This document shows, piece by piece, positions 1-9,158 of a DNA stretch of 64,000 nucleotides; position 1 is the stretch's first letter, and each line of letters starts with the position of its first letter. Both the position numbers and the translations under genes were made by a program. The DNA is from Salirhabdus sp. Marseille-P4669. GTDB taxonomy: Bacteria > Bacillota > Bacilli > Bacillales > Alkalibacillaceae. The notes beneath the pieces were generated by a model. The model saw nothing but the letters and a program-made list of their open reading frames with translations, did no database searches and was not told the origin of the DNA. The DNA lies in contig NZ_OEQK01000008.1 of assembly GCF_900240405.1 (NCBI RefSeq), positions 124,001 through 188,000 on the forward strand, read 5' to 3'.

Positions 1-2
1 AG

Positions 3-686
3 GAGCTTGAAGCACTAGGTAAGGAAAGAACGAAAAAAATATACATATCCAATGGCGCACACGAGCCCCTTTTCGGTGTTGCTACAGGGGCAATGAAACC
101 AATGGCAAAGAAAATAAAAATCGATCAACCGTTAGCAGAGGAACTTTATGCGACAGGAAACTATGATGCCATGTACTTTGCCGGAATTATCGCAGATCCG
201 AATGCGATGACCGAATCGGATTATAATCGTTGGATGGATGCAGCTTATTTTTATATGCTTTCCGATTATGTGGTGGCCGTGACCTTGTCCGAATCAGATA
301 TTGCACAGGATGTAGCCGATAAATGGATCGCAAGTGGTGAGGAGCTTAGAATGTCAGGGGGCTGGAGCTGCTATTGCTGGCTTTTAGGTAATCGCAAAGA
401 CTATGAATTTTCCGAAAGCAAGATTTCGAAAATGCTTGATTTGGTGAAGGAAACAATCCATGATTCACCGGAGCGGACAAAGGCCTCTATGAATAATTTT
501 CTATATACCGTGGGAATTTCTTATTTTCCTTTACATGAAAAGGCGATGGATATCGCAAGGGAAGTCGGTATCGTAGAAGTTAAACGAGAGAAGAAAAAGA
601 ACAGTCTCCTAAATCCTTTGGAAAGCATTCAAAAAGAAGTAGATAAAGGACGAATTGGCTTTAAACGAAAATATGTAAGATGTTAA
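3..686 (+). CDS. DNA alkylation repair protein (AlkD-like), 5' truncated by the window
   Basis: The reading frame is open from base 3 without a start codon, so the gene begins upstream of the window. The first ATG, at 93, lies inside conserved sequence (the preceding residues end FGVATGAMKP). The visible 227 residues look like the helical-repeat DNA alkylation repair family, which binds DNA carrying alkylated bases and excises 3- and 7-alkylpurines without base flipping. Recognition rests on overall similarity (LFGVATGAMK, ATGNYDA, IADPNAMTE). The tail is basic (KREKKKN, KRKYVRC). A strong terminator follows. Family assignment is fairly sure; substrate is not visible. Confidence 0.75.
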   Translation, partial: ELEALGKERTKKIYISNGAHEPLFGVATGAMKPMAKKIKIDQPLAEELYATGNYDAMYFAGIIADPNAMTESDYNRWMDAAYFYMLSDYVVAVTLSESDIAQDVADKWIASGEELRMSGGWSCYCWLLGNRKDYEFSESKISKMLDLVKETIHDSPERTKASMNNFLYTVGISYFPLHEKAMDIAREVGIVEVKREKKKNSLLNPLESIQKEVDKGRIGFKRKYVRC

Positions 687-694
687 GAAATCAA

Positions 695-722
695 AGGGCT
701 TGGGACGAATCCAAGCCCTTTC
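695..722 (+). terminator. Rho-independent terminator of the alkylation repair gene
   Basis: GGGCTTGG and CCAAGCCC form a GC-rich stem around a short ACGAAT loop, beginning 8 bases after the stop codon and followed by a short T tract. Confidence 0.75.
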
Positions 723-895
723 TTACCCAAATTGATCCTTTATAATAACTTTTTTAAAATAAGATATGTCAAAGGTTAATGTTGACTTTTTATATAATGA
801 AATGGAACTCCATTAGGGTTTGGGCTTCCATTCTAGGTGAAAAGCACTTTATATGGTGAAGGGCAGTAAGTAACCAGGCATATAATTGTATAAAA

Positions 896-1924
896 CTATT
901 TAAATGTATCTGCAACTATATTACTAAATTCCCTTAGATAATGAAGATAATTGTCTCCACCATAGTTATATCGCTTATTATACATTTTTGCTACGACTAG
1001 ATTATACTTTGGTATCACTAACAAAGTTGGACCAGTTATTCCTAATATTTGATAAGAGCCTTTAGGTACTCTTTCCCCAATTTCACTTTTAAGAGAAGGC
1101 ATATCTTGAACATACCAAAACAAGCCGTTATGTGGTGTCTCTTTGTCATCGGAATTTGGGCTTTGTACTTTGGTAGCTAATTGTATTACTTCTTTCGGCA
1201 CTATTTGTTTACCATTCAATAACCCTTCGTTCAAATGGAGATTACCCCATAATGCAAATTCACGTGCTGTTGTATGAAGGTTTGAGTCACGTCCATCGTT
1301 TGTACTTCCTATTTTGAAGTTAGCAGATTCGTTTGGATTATCAATCACTTTTACTAGTTCATCATTAGTGTTTGTATACCATGATGTTTCATTTAATCCT
1401 AACGGTTGGAATACTCTTACTCTTAGTAATTCGGGAAAACTCATTCCATATAGCTTGTTTATTAATTCCGTCATCATAAATATGTTAATTCCTCTGTAGG
1501 CCCACCTTTTACCTGCATCAAACTCTCTAAAAAGAGTGCCATCATCTTTCTGATGTAATCCGTGAGAATGTGTAACTAAGTGCCTAATAGTTGTGTCTGC
1601 AAGTATTTCTTTATCATATCCATCAAAGTAATCTACTGCATAGTCATCTATGCTTTTAATTTTCTTTTCATACAAAGCAAAAGCTACCGCTAGTCCTAAA
1701 TAACTTTTTCTTGCAGATGCTACGTTAAATTTAGAGGCTTCGGTAATGGGTACTGAAGGAACTAAATTTGAATGGTAGCCGCCGTAGTGTTCTAAAACGA
1801 TTTCATTATCCTTTATTACAACCAATGCAGAAGCACTGCTTTGATTAAGTGCCTTTATTTCTTCTACATATGAAATTAATCTTTGATAGTTTAAATGCAC
1901 TTTCTCCATTACCTCCGATGTCAC
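896..1924 (-). CDS. Serine hydrolase of the beta-lactamase/penicillin-binding superfamily
   Basis: A 342-residue protein of the class C beta-lactamase-like fold (esterase/peptidase type). The catalytic SxxK is SARK at residues 70-73, preceded by FNVA and followed by a hydrophobic helix. The usual second motif YxN reads YRG at 143-145 (WAYRGIN), an unusual substitution that could alter activity. LVTHSHGLH near 117 matches the family's LLTHTSGL segment. No signal peptide or membrane segment is seen, so the enzyme is probably cytoplasmic. The GTG at 1924 has a poor ribosome site; the internal ATG at 1909 is an alternative. Downstream there is no clear terminator. The substrate cannot be told. 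Confidence 0.8.
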   Translation of the reverse strand: MTSEVMEKVHLNYQRLISYVEEIKALNQSSASALVVIKDNEIVLEHYGGYHSNLVPSVPITEASKFNVASARKSYLGLAVAFALYEKKIKSIDDYAVDYFDGYDKEILADTTIRHLVTHSHGLHQKDDGTLFREFDAGKRWAYRGINIFMMTELINKLYGMSFPELLRVRVFQPLGLNETSWYTNTNDELVKVIDNPNESANFKIGSTNDGRDSNLHTTAREFALWGNLHLNEGLLNGKQIVPKEVIQLATKVQSPNSDDKETPHNGLFWYVQDMPSLKSEIGERVPKGSYQILGITGPTLLVIPKYNLVVAKMYNKRYNYGGDNYLHYLREFSNIVADTFK

Positions 1925-1955
1925 CTATTCTAAAAATTCAGATAGTAACAGTTTA

Positions 1956-2330
1956 TCATACGTGGGCATCCGTTGAGAACAAACTGCTTTCAACATACGT
2001 CTCTCTAATGGTTGTATAGTCATTTTGATTCTTAAATTGGTCCAGATATTGAAACCAACTCAAATATTGGTAGAGGTATTATGTAGTCATGCCATTTAGC
2101 CCAATAATCCAGCCCTCCTAACAACTATGATAACGAATCACATTTTGAATATGTTGCCTTTTAGCGGTCTCTTGCCACTTGTACAAAGGCTTGTTCTTTG
2201 CGTAACCTCGTTGTGAAGAAGGACCGCCTTGTTTACGGGCTCCTCCTCTATGCGGCTTCCCTTTTCTAAGTATCGAAATTAAGTTTCATCCGTTTCCACA
2301 ACCACTAAACTGAAAAAATTTTCTGTTATT
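1956..2330 (-). pseudogene. Decayed IS1595-family (ISXO2-like) transposase, C-terminal part
   Basis: Read right to left, the strand encodes VVVETDET, a stop, FRYLEKGK, then RKQGGPSSQRGYAKN, and in a shifted frame KEQAFVQVARDR. Next come AKRQHIQNVIRYHS, YLYQYLSWFQYLDQF and an end at FSTDAHV. These match in order the catalytic and C-terminal segments of ISXO2-like DDE transposases (DETYFRYSEKG, RKRGGK, KEQV-VLVARDR, HIQNVNAYHS, YLxNYLxWF). An in-frame stop, a frameshift and a missing middle between the ARDR and HIQNV segments show that it is dead. No inverted repeats were identified. An N-terminal piece of the same family lies at 60816-60970. Confidence 0.7.
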
Positions 2331-2382
2331 TCACATAACTTAGACATAAAAATCCAACCTCAACTAGTACACTAGCTTACGT

Positions 2383-3291
2383 TTACTTCCCTTCATACGC
2401 TTCCTTTAATTTCTCGATATCAAACTTTTTCATTTTCAGAAAGGCTTGCGTTAGTCGCTCCATTTGTTCTCCGTTCGCATTTCCCATCATTTCTTCCATC
2501 ACCTCTGGCCATATCTGCCAAGAGACACCAAACTTATCCTTTAACCACCCACATTGTTCTGCTTTTGGATCTGCGGAAAGCTTTTCCCAGAAGTAGTCAA
2601 TTTCATCTTGATCCTCACATCGAACCAAAAGGGAAATCGCTTCCGTAAAGGTGAAATTATGTGAATGAGCACTGTCCATTGCAGAAAACCACTCGTTCTC
2701 AATCATAAAGTCCGTAAACATTACCGTACCTTCCTTATCTGGTTCCATGCCTGCAGGATATCGAGCGAGTTCTCCTCGTTTGGAATGTTGGAATACAGAA
2801 AGATAAAAATCTGTAGCTTCTTCTGCCTTTCCGCACACGTCTCCTACATACAGAATCGAAGGTATTATAAATGGGCGTTCCTCACCGTCTGGATTTGTGA
2901 GAATAAGCTGCCATGTTAAGCCATACTTATCCTGTATCCATCCGTATCGCTTACTGAACGGATATTCCTGAAGCGGCATTAATGGTGTCCCGCCCTCGGA
3001 AAGTGCTTCCCAAAGCTGATCTAAATTCTCCCTTGCCTTTTCATCTCTAGAAGGATCAAAATTCACAAAGAAGGAAATGGATGGGTTAAACTTGAAATGC
3101 GGCCCACCATTAATGGCCATAAAGGAATACCCCGCAAGTGTAAATATCACCTGATCGCTATCTCCAGACGGCGTGTTGCGAATGGTGACCATTTTATCGA
3201 TTGTGGAATCTGGGAAAATAGATGTATAAAACTGGGCCGCCTCCTTTGCTTCCGTATTGAACCATAGATGGGGAACAATTTTTTGATTCAT
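2383..3291 (-). CDS. Two-domain VOC (PhnB/glyoxalase-like) protein
   Basis: The protein has two tandem vicinal-oxygen-chelate domains of the PhnB/3-demethylubiquinone-methyltransferase-like type, about residues 3-135 and 145-295. Each starts with a PxLWF/PSILYVGD strand followed by an A-x-x-FY helix (AAQFYTSIFPDS; ATDFYLSVFQHS) and ends with a repeated segment (YGWIQDKYGLTWQLI; CGWLKDKFGVSWQIW). The duplication is clear. The start chosen is the ATG at 3291, seven bases behind GGAGGA; the ATG at 3297 touches the ribosome site. Proteins of this type are common in Bacillaceae with no fixed substrate. It stands alone, flanked by a dead transposase and a terminator. Confidence 0.8.
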   Translation of the reverse strand: MNQKIVPHLWFNTEAKEAAQFYTSIFPDSTIDKMVTIRNTPSGDSDQVIFTLAGYSFMAINGGPHFKFNPSISFFVNFDPSRDEKARENLDQLWEALSEGGTPLMPLQEYPFSKRYGWIQDKYGLTWQLILTNPDGEERPFIIPSILYVGDVCGKAEEATDFYLSVFQHSKRGELARYPAGMEPDKEGTVMFTDFMIENEWFSAMDSAHSHNFTFTEAISLLVRCEDQDEIDYFWEKLSADPKAEQCGWLKDKFGVSWQIWPEVMEEMMGNANGEQMERLTQAFLKMKKFDIEKLKEAYEGK

Positions 3292-3445
3292 GAACATTCC
3301 TCCTCTTGTCTTTTTACTTTAGATATCGCCTTACTTCATCTTATTTCGCGGAACTACTGCTTATTTCCTTTATTCACCAATTAGCGAAATATCATACTAT
3401 ATAACTTATCCTTTCACTCTCTCAAACAACCGCTCCCCATACGAA

Positions 3446-3478
3446 AAGAGGTGTCATCCCCCTTAGATGACACCTCTT
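3446..3478 (-). terminator. Terminator of the MMPL exporter operon
   Basis: AAGAGGTGTCATC and GATGACACCTCTT form a perfect 13-bp stem with a 7-base loop just downstream of the stop at 3484. The loop and flanks are short and the T tract is modest (CTTTTCG on the minus strand). Confidence 0.75.
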
Positions 3479-3483
3479 CCTAC

Positions 3484-5316
3484 TTAGCGAAACAAATCAA
3501 ATAGCTTATCAAAAAATCCTTTATCTTCTTCTCTCGGTTCTTCTGTTATATCAGGCTCCTCATATTGAATGCTATCTGTTTTTAAAACAAACTGAACCGA
3601 ATTAATCTTTTCGTTTTCCTTCGAAACAAAGGAAACCGGTTCGAAATCTGATTTATCATATTCTGCCATCATCTTATCGATTTCTTCATGCATTTCACCT
3701 GGCATATCCCTTGTGGACTCTTCTAATTCAGTCGTTCCACTGTGCAATTCACCGACTCCGCTTGCTAATTCCGCCGTTCCACCAGTTAAATCGGAAATGC
3801 CAGTGTGCAATTCTGAATAAGAATCAGATAGTTGACTTACTCCACCAGTATATTTCACAAGTCCTGCATGAAAAGCATCATAGTTGGAAGCTATGGCAGC
3901 AATCCCTTTCTGCAATTGAACAAAGTCCTCTGCACCACTAGTATCGTTTAATTCCGAAAGCTCTGTTGCCATCGCATCTAAATTGCTAATCATTTCATTA
4001 AGGGCGACAATGACATCATCTATTGAACCGACAACCTTGCCGAATATAGGTTTATTCTCAACATATGTGTCCTTTACCTTTTGTGCAGCTTCATATGTTT
4101 CTAGTAATTGATCAACGACCGCCTCATTGGCATTACTATCATATAATGCTTGTTCTTCTGTCTGTGAAAGCTCAACTGCTGGGATTGCGTTGATTGCTTC
4201 ATCTAACTCCATATATGCTACAGAATAGCTAGTTTTTAATGCTTTCAAATTTTCCACAGTTGTACTTAAACCGGCAGACATTTGGTCAAGTCCTGCTCCC
4301 AATTCCATCAAACCACTTAGGTCCATTCCTTCCATCTCATTAAGAGAAGAATTCAAGGCTGACAGTGCTGCCTGAATATCACTTGAACCATTTACTATAC
4401 CAGCAGAACCTTTATCAAGCTCTGTAATGCCATTCTTGTATTCTAAGGAGCCGTCTTGTAGCCTCACTACACCATCATGTAACTCGGAAACCCCTTTATT
4501 TAGTTCTCCTACACCACGATTAATCTCCGAGATGGCGTCCGATAGGGATTCCATATCCTCTGTCATTTCGTCCATTTTAGGTGTATCCATTGGCATCGAC
4601 ATCGGAACTCCTGAGATATCAATACCATCGAGTTCAAAACCAACAGCATCTGCTTCTACTACAAATGCTTCTTCATCCTCCGGCATCAACGTAAAGGTTA
4701 CTTGCTTGTTTTTACCTGCCGATGCAATCATACCGTCTTCCGCCTGAATGTTACTGAAGATTCCTGTGTTAAGCGCAAGAGAGATTTGTAGCATATAGTT
4801 TTCAAAAAAGACCGAGTCTACATCCTCATTTTTAGAGGTCTTAATTCGAATTTGCACACGCCCCTCTTTACCCGCAAGCTTCTCTGGGACAATTTCCTCT
4901 CCATTTAAGAAATAGGTAACCTCGATATCCCACGGTAAAGCTGCCTGATCCAGTGTCCCCTGGTAATAAAATTTCCCTTCTTCTTCAGCCGTGAGCTGAA
5001 CAGTATTATTGATTTGTTTCATTTCAGATAGATTGGTTAAATTCTTCACACTGGAATACGCCCCGATATCCGTTATGCTCCCTGGCTTTTCTATTTCCAA
5101 GGTGTTCACGACATAAATCTCTTGTCGTTCACCAGATGCATCAAGCTTGGCGTAAACTACCTCATCCTTGGAGGAAAACTCCCCATTCTCCTGAATAGCC
5201 TCATGCTTTTCCTCAAGTTCCTTGTCATTTGTAGTAGCAGTTATAAGAAATGACGGCAACACAAGGATGAATGTAGCGAAAACTGGCAATATCCATTTAA
5301 ATCTCCTCATCATCAT
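3484..5316 (-). CDS. YhgE/Pip-like exported coiled-coil protein paired with an MMPL exporter
   Basis: A 610-residue protein with an N-terminal signal or anchor helix (WILPVFATFILVLPSFLIT, residues 8-26), then a beta-rich region. From about residue 260 there are runs of the L-x-x-G heptad repeat (INRGVGELNKGVSELHDGV, LSDSYSELHTGISDLTGG) known from YhgE/Pip-type secretion accessory proteins. Unlike full YhgE it has no C-terminal membrane block; it ends in an acidic tail (EEPDITEEPREEDKG). The start overlaps the stop of the upstream MMPL gene as ATGA with AAGGAG just before, so the two are translationally coupled. A role as the extracytoplasmic partner of the MMPL pump is likely but unproven. 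Three adjacent ATGs make the exact start uncertain. Confidence 0.75.
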   Translation of the reverse strand: MMMRRFKWILPVFATFILVLPSFLITATTNDKELEEKHEAIQENGEFSSKDEVVYAKLDASGERQEIYVVNTLEIEKPGSITDIGAYSSVKNLTNLSEMKQINNTVQLTAEEEGKFYYQGTLDQAALPWDIEVTYFLNGEEIVPEKLAGKEGRVQIRIKTSKNEDVDSVFFENYMLQISLALNTGIFSNIQAEDGMIASAGKNKQVTFTLMPEDEEAFVVEADAVGFELDGIDISGVPMSMPMDTPKMDEMTEDMESLSDAISEINRGVGELNKGVSELHDGVVRLQDGSLEYKNGITELDKGSAGIVNGSSDIQAALSALNSSLNEMEGMDLSGLMELGAGLDQMSAGLSTTVENLKALKTSYSVAYMELDEAINAIPAVELSQTEEQALYDSNANEAVVDQLLETYEAAQKVKDTYVENKPIFGKVVGSIDDVIVALNEMISNLDAMATELSELNDTSGAEDFVQLQKGIAAIASNYDAFHAGLVKYTGGVSQLSDSYSELHTGISDLTGGTAELASGVGELHSGTTELEESTRDMPGEMHEEIDKMMAEYDKSDFEPVSFVSKENEKINSVQFVLKTDSIQYEEPDITEEPREEDKGFFDKLFDLFR

Positions 5317-7367
5317 TTCTCCTTATTATAATTTGCTTTCCATGTCGTTTTTTCGATCACCTTATCAAACACCAATAATATGGCTGGCAGGAAAAACACT
5401 ACCATAATAAAGGCGAGTAACGCTCCACGCCCGAGTAATAAACCAATTGCACCGACAATTGGATTGGACGACGTAGCCGATAAAATAAAGCCAACACTAG
5501 ATAAAATAGAAGCAGAAACAGCAATAGAGAATATTTTCTCATCCAAGGTCTGTTTAATTGCTAGGCGTGCTGGCATTGCCTTTCGATTCTCCTTATATGC
5601 TTCTGTTAGTAAAATAGCGTAATCCACCGTGGCGGCAAGCTGCACCGTACTAATGATTAAATAGCCTATATAAACCAGTGAAGCATTTTGGAAATATGGA
5701 ACTGCTAAATTAATCCACACCGCCGACTGAATCGTTAATAAAAGAACGACCGGATAGGAAATCGATTTAAAAGTAACGAGCAATACAATGGCAATTGTTA
5801 TTACCGTAAGCATATTGACTACCGTATTATCCTTTTGCACCGTTTTTTTCATGTCATAGAGTGTGACACTTTCACCAAGCGCATATGCCTCATCACCATA
5901 ATAGCTGGCGGCAGTCTTTTGGATATCCTCTATCAATCCAAATGTGACATCTCCCTCAACCTCGGTATCCGTTTGTAAAATGATGCGACTGTAATGTTCC
6001 GAATAAAATTGCTCGGTAACCGATTCATCCAAATATTCAGGTGGAATCACTGGACTAACCGTATTCACGTAAGCGAGCACACTCTTCACACGATCCATCC
6101 CTTCTAGATCGTGCACGAGCTCCACTTCTTTTGCTGGTTCTCCTTTTGGCACGAGTAACACCATTTGTGTATTCTTGCCAAATTCCTCATTGATTTTTGC
6201 AATGTCACTTCCAACTCGAGTGGATTCTGGTTGTTCCCCAAATCCATAGGTGAAATTATTTTGTCCTTGTGCTAAAAATGCTGGAACAATTAATAGAAAT
6301 ACTAGAATTAAACTAGGAATTTTACATTTCATTACCCGCCGCCCAACACCTTTGAAGGCAGGGATAATCGGTTTATGTTCTGTTTTATCAATCCATTTAT
6401 AAAACATGAGTGTTAAAGCTGGTAAAAAGACCATAACACTAATGAAGCTTAATAAAATTCCTTTTACAAGGTTGAAGCCTAAGTCTGCGCCAATCTCGAA
6501 GTTCATAAAGGTCAGCGCAATAAAACCAAAGAAGGTCGTAGATGCACTTGCTGCAATTGCAGGAAAGGACCGCTTCATTGCCTGATGCATCGCTTCCTTC
6601 GGTCCTAAGCCCTTCCCTCGATAGTCTGAAAAACTATGAAGTAAGAATATAGCGTAATCAAGAGAAACCGCTAACTGTAATATTGGTGCTACCGATTGCG
6701 TAATGAACGATATTTCACCAATAAAAATGTTCGTACCTAAGTTAATTAATACGGAAACACCTATTGCGGTTAGGAAGAATACAGGCTCAATCCATGAATT
6801 TGTGGATATTACTAGAATAATGATAATAATCGGAACTAATAAAGCCGCTGCTGCCATTGTTTCCGAAACAGCCATTTTTTGCTGAGTAGCAGTATTTAAC
6901 GCTTCCCCAGCCATCGCATCCTCATCCCCAATAAGTTCATAAACGGCATTGGTTGCTTCAACTTCTTTTCCAGAAGCGATATGGAAGGAAAATAAGGCAT
7001 TGTTGTCCTTATAATAGGATTCAACCGTATCTCCATCTGCCATTTCAATTGGGGTCTTTATATCAATGGCATCATCTAACCACATAACACCCGACACGCC
7101 GTCAATTGCGGCAAGTTTTTCCTTAAAGGCAAGAGCCTCTTGTATGGATACATCCTTCATCATCACGCTTGTATTCGGAACTGTTCCTTCGAATTCTTGC
7201 TCCATCAGCTCCATAGCTTGTGTAGAACGAGCATCCTCAGGCAAGTAATCTACCATATTGTAGTTAACCGAAACAGCAAACTGTGCCACAATGCTTATAA
7301 TGGAAATAATGAAAAAAGTAATGACGATGGGTTTTTTATGTTTTATAATCCGAGCTGCAATACCTAT
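5313..7367 (-). CDS. MMPL/RND-family transporter with a non-canonical start
   Basis: A large MMPL-domain membrane transporter with two repeats. Each repeat is an extracytoplasmic domain followed by a helix bundle (SVAPILQLAVSLDYAIFLLHSFSDYR near 205; STVQLAATVDYAILLTEAYKENR near 555). This family exports lipids or drugs and uses the proton gradient. The only standard start is GTG at 7289, which would remove the conserved first helix. The same frame upstream encodes GIAARIIKHKKPIVI followed by a hydrophobic stretch and contains no ATG, GTG, TTG or CTG. AAAGGGTGA lies 6 bases before ATA (7367) and 12 before ATT (7361), so one of these may be used. It overlaps the next gene by ATGA and is divergent from a TetR gene. 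Confidence 0.8.
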   Translation of the reverse strand: MGIAARIIKHKKPIVITFFIISIISIVAQFAVSVNYNMVDYLPEDARSTQAMELMEQEFEGTVPNTSVMMKDVSIQEALAFKEKLAAIDGVSGVMWLDDAIDIKTPIEMADGDTVESYYKDNNALFSFHIASGKEVEATNAVYELIGDEDAMAGEALNTATQQKMAVSETMAAAALLVPIIIIILVISTNSWIEPVFFLTAIGVSVLINLGTNIFIGEISFITQSVAPILQLAVSLDYAIFLLHSFSDYRGKGLGPKEAMHQAMKRSFPAIAASASTTFFGFIALTFMNFEIGADLGFNLVKGILLSFISVMVFLPALTLMFYKWIDKTEHKPIIPAFKGVGRRVMKCKIPSLILVFLLIVPAFLAQGQNNFTYGFGEQPESTRVGSDIAKINEEFGKNTQMVLLVPKGEPAKEVELVHDLEGMDRVKSVLAYVNTVSPVIPPEYLDESVTEQFYSEHYSRIILQTDTEVEGDVTFGLIEDIQKTAASYYGDEAYALGESVTLYDMKKTVQKDNTVVNMLTVITIAIVLLVTFKSISYPVVLLLTIQSAVWINLAVPYFQNASLVYIGYLIISTVQLAATVDYAILLTEAYKENRKAMPARLAIKQTLDEKIFSIAVSASILSSVGFILSATSSNPIVGAIGLLLGRGALLAFIMVVFFLPAILLVFDKVIEKTTWKANYNKEK

Positions 7368-7426
7368 AACGATTCACCCTTTCTTGCGTTCACCCAAAAT
7401 ACACTTTACAATTATATAAAACACGG

Positions 7427-7442
7427 TGTTGTTTATACAACA
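7427..7442. promoter_or_regulatory. Candidate TetR operator between regulator and exporter
   Basis: TGTTGTTTATACAACA is an inverted repeat with TGTTG/CAACA half-sites six bases apart, in the divergent control region of the TetR gene and the MMPL operon. The same half-sites and spacing recur in front of another TetR gene at 36916-36931. Binding is inferred from position and symmetry. Confidence 0.5.
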
Positions 7443-7524
7443 GACAGTTTAACTGCTTCCGTTTAGAATCCAACACTAGTCGTAAAACTGTTGGAAAACG
7501 CAAACTTTTTGGGAGGGAATTCGA

Positions 7525-8088
7525 ATTTCTAAAAATCTAGATCGACGAAAGAAATATACTCGAATGGTGTTAAAGGAAAGTTTTTTGACCTTATTACGAA
7601 AAAAACAGCTCTCCACCATTACCGTTAAAGAAATATGTGAGCTAGCTGATATTAATCGCTCCACATTTTATGCCCATTATGCTGACCAGTATGACCTGCT
7701 CACACAAATAGAAGACGAAATAATAGAAGATATGAATACGTATTTGACTACCTATCGGTTCGAACATGAAGCGGAAGCGATTAAAATGACAGAAAAGTTA
7801 CTGGAATACTTTGCTTCTAAGCTAGACGAATGTAAAACACTCTTGAGCGAGCATAGCGAGTCTTCCTTTCAGCAAAAAGTAATGAAGGTTACCCAACGAT
7901 TCATCCTGAAAAACTGGATAAATATGTACGAGCTGGATGACGCCGTATCCGAATATTTGAGCTCCTTTATTGTTAGTGGTGGTATCCAAGCAATCAAAAT
8001 GTGGATGTACAACGACATGGATAAATCCCCGAAGGAAATGGCAGAGCTCATTAATAAATTTGTTCATAAAGGACTATCGAATATGTAA
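7525..8088 (+). CDS. TetR/AcrR-family regulator with a probable ATT start
   Basis: An N-terminal TetR helix-turn-helix (ITVKEICELADINRSTFYAHYADQYDLL) is followed by a helical C-terminal ligand/dimer domain. The first ATG, at 7564, cuts into helix 1. The same frame upstream reads SKNLDRRKKYTR, a familiar beginning for this regulator type, and contains no ATG, GTG or TTG. GGGAGGGA at 7511-7518 sits six bases before ATT at 7525, which would give a protein starting (M)SKNLDRRKK, so I place the start there. The gene is divergent from the MMPL exporter operon with a palindrome between them, so it most likely represses that operon and itself. Inducer unknown. Confidence 0.75.
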   Translation: MSKNLDRRKKYTRMVLKESFLTLLRKKQLSTITVKEICELADINRSTFYAHYADQYDLLTQIEDEIIEDMNTYLTTYRFEHEAEAIKMTEKLLEYFASKLDECKTLLSEHSESSFQQKVMKVTQRFILKNWINMYELDDAVSEYLSSFIVSGGIQAIKMWMYNDMDKSPKEMAELINKFVHKGLSNM

Positions 8089-8095
8089 AGAGGTG

Positions 8096-8127
8096 GAGGA
8101 CAGTAATGAATCGAATAGCTGTCCTCT
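8096..8127. terminator. Terminator between convergent TetR and uvsE genes
   Basis: GAGGACAG and CTGTCCTC pair around a 15-base loop, immediately after the TetR stop and before the uvsE stop on the other strand. Confidence 0.6.
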
Positions 8128-8137
8128 TAATATTCAC

Positions 8138-9091
8138 TTATATCTCAATTGCGCCCCCAGCGATTCGCTTAAATCCACGTAGTTTACTTATATCCTCAAC
8201 GAGCTGCAATGCTGCTTTATCCTTCGCTTTTGCCTCAACCATAATATCCGCAGATTTACCATGTTCCTTTAGCGCTTTGATAAAAGGAAGTGCAAAATCT
8301 AAATCTACATAATCCGCATGTGCACGAATTAATTTTTCAGATTTTGGTGAGGATAAGTGAAATTTAGGCACCTTCAGCGTCCGCTCCCAGCTCGCAAAAA
8401 TACGTGGAAGTAGCTCCTCATATGCTTCCTGACATGGATTAGCCCAGTGATGATGATAATCAAACACAAAGGGAATCCCATGCTTTTCACAAACTTGTAA
8501 GGTTTCTTCTGCTGTGTATGTTTTATCATCATTTTCAAGCGTGGTTTGCATGCGAATGTCTGGATTCAGCGATACAAAATTTTTATGAAATCTTTTTAGT
8601 GTCTTCTCCTTGTCTCCATATGCCCCACCAACATGAATATTGATGTTCGCATCCTCATGTAATCCCATTGCCTCCAGCATCGTATAATGATAGGTCATAT
8701 CAATGATTGCATTTTCCGTTACATGCTTTTGTGGACTTGTAAATAATGTGAATTGGTTCGGATGAAAGCTAACTCGTAATTGATGCTGTCGAACGAGACT
8801 ACCTATTTCTTTGAAAAGCTTTTGAAAAGGCGTTACAAAATCCCATTTCACCTCAGGATGTGTGGCAAGTGGTACGATTGATGAAGACATGCGGTAAAGC
8901 TCTATTTCCTGTCCAATATTATAATGAAGCGTTCGGATCGTATGCTTTAGATTTTGTTCGGTAAGATAGAGAAGCTTTTCCTTTCTCTTTTCTTGGTCAA
9001 GCTTCTTCCAATTCGTAAACGTTAGGGTTCGAGAGGGTGAGGCCTCCCATAAATTTAATGCCGTTGAGACATAACCGAATCTAAGTATCAT
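8138..9091 (-). CDS. uvsE: UV DNA damage endonuclease
   Basis: The protein begins [20 protein letters not shown] and continues with [46 protein letters not shown] and [11 protein letters not shown]. These are the ordered hallmark blocks of the UvsE/UVDE TIM-barrel endonuclease, which nicks 5' of UV photoproducts using a metal cluster; the His, Glu and Asp residues in these blocks are the likely ligands. At 317 residues it has the usual length. The frame stays open to 9385, but the extra 98 residues lack family similarity and overlap a ferritin-like remnant on the other strand, so I start at ATG 9091. It fits the repair theme of the first gene in the window. Confidence 0.9.
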   Translation of the reverse strand: MILRFGYVSTALNLWEASPSRTLTFTNWKKLDQEKRKEKLLYLTEQNLKHTIRTLHYNIGQEIELYRMSSSIVPLATHPEVKWDFVTPFQKLFKEIGSLVRQHQLRVSFHPNQFTLFTSPQKHVTENAIIDMTYHYTMLEAMGLHEDANINIHVGGAYGDKEKTLKRFHKNFVSLNPDIRMQTTLENDDKTYTAEETLQVCEKHGIPFVFDYHHHWANPCQEAYEELLPRIFASWERTLKVPKFHLSSPKSEKLIRAHADYVDLDFALPFIKALKEHGKSADIMVEAKAKDKAALQLVEDISKLRGFKRIAGGAIEI

Positions 9092-9158
9092 TATGAACAC
9101 CAGCCTATGCGTATCGATGAAGGTAGTTTTTGTGAAATGGAAGGTGTTCATACGTTGA

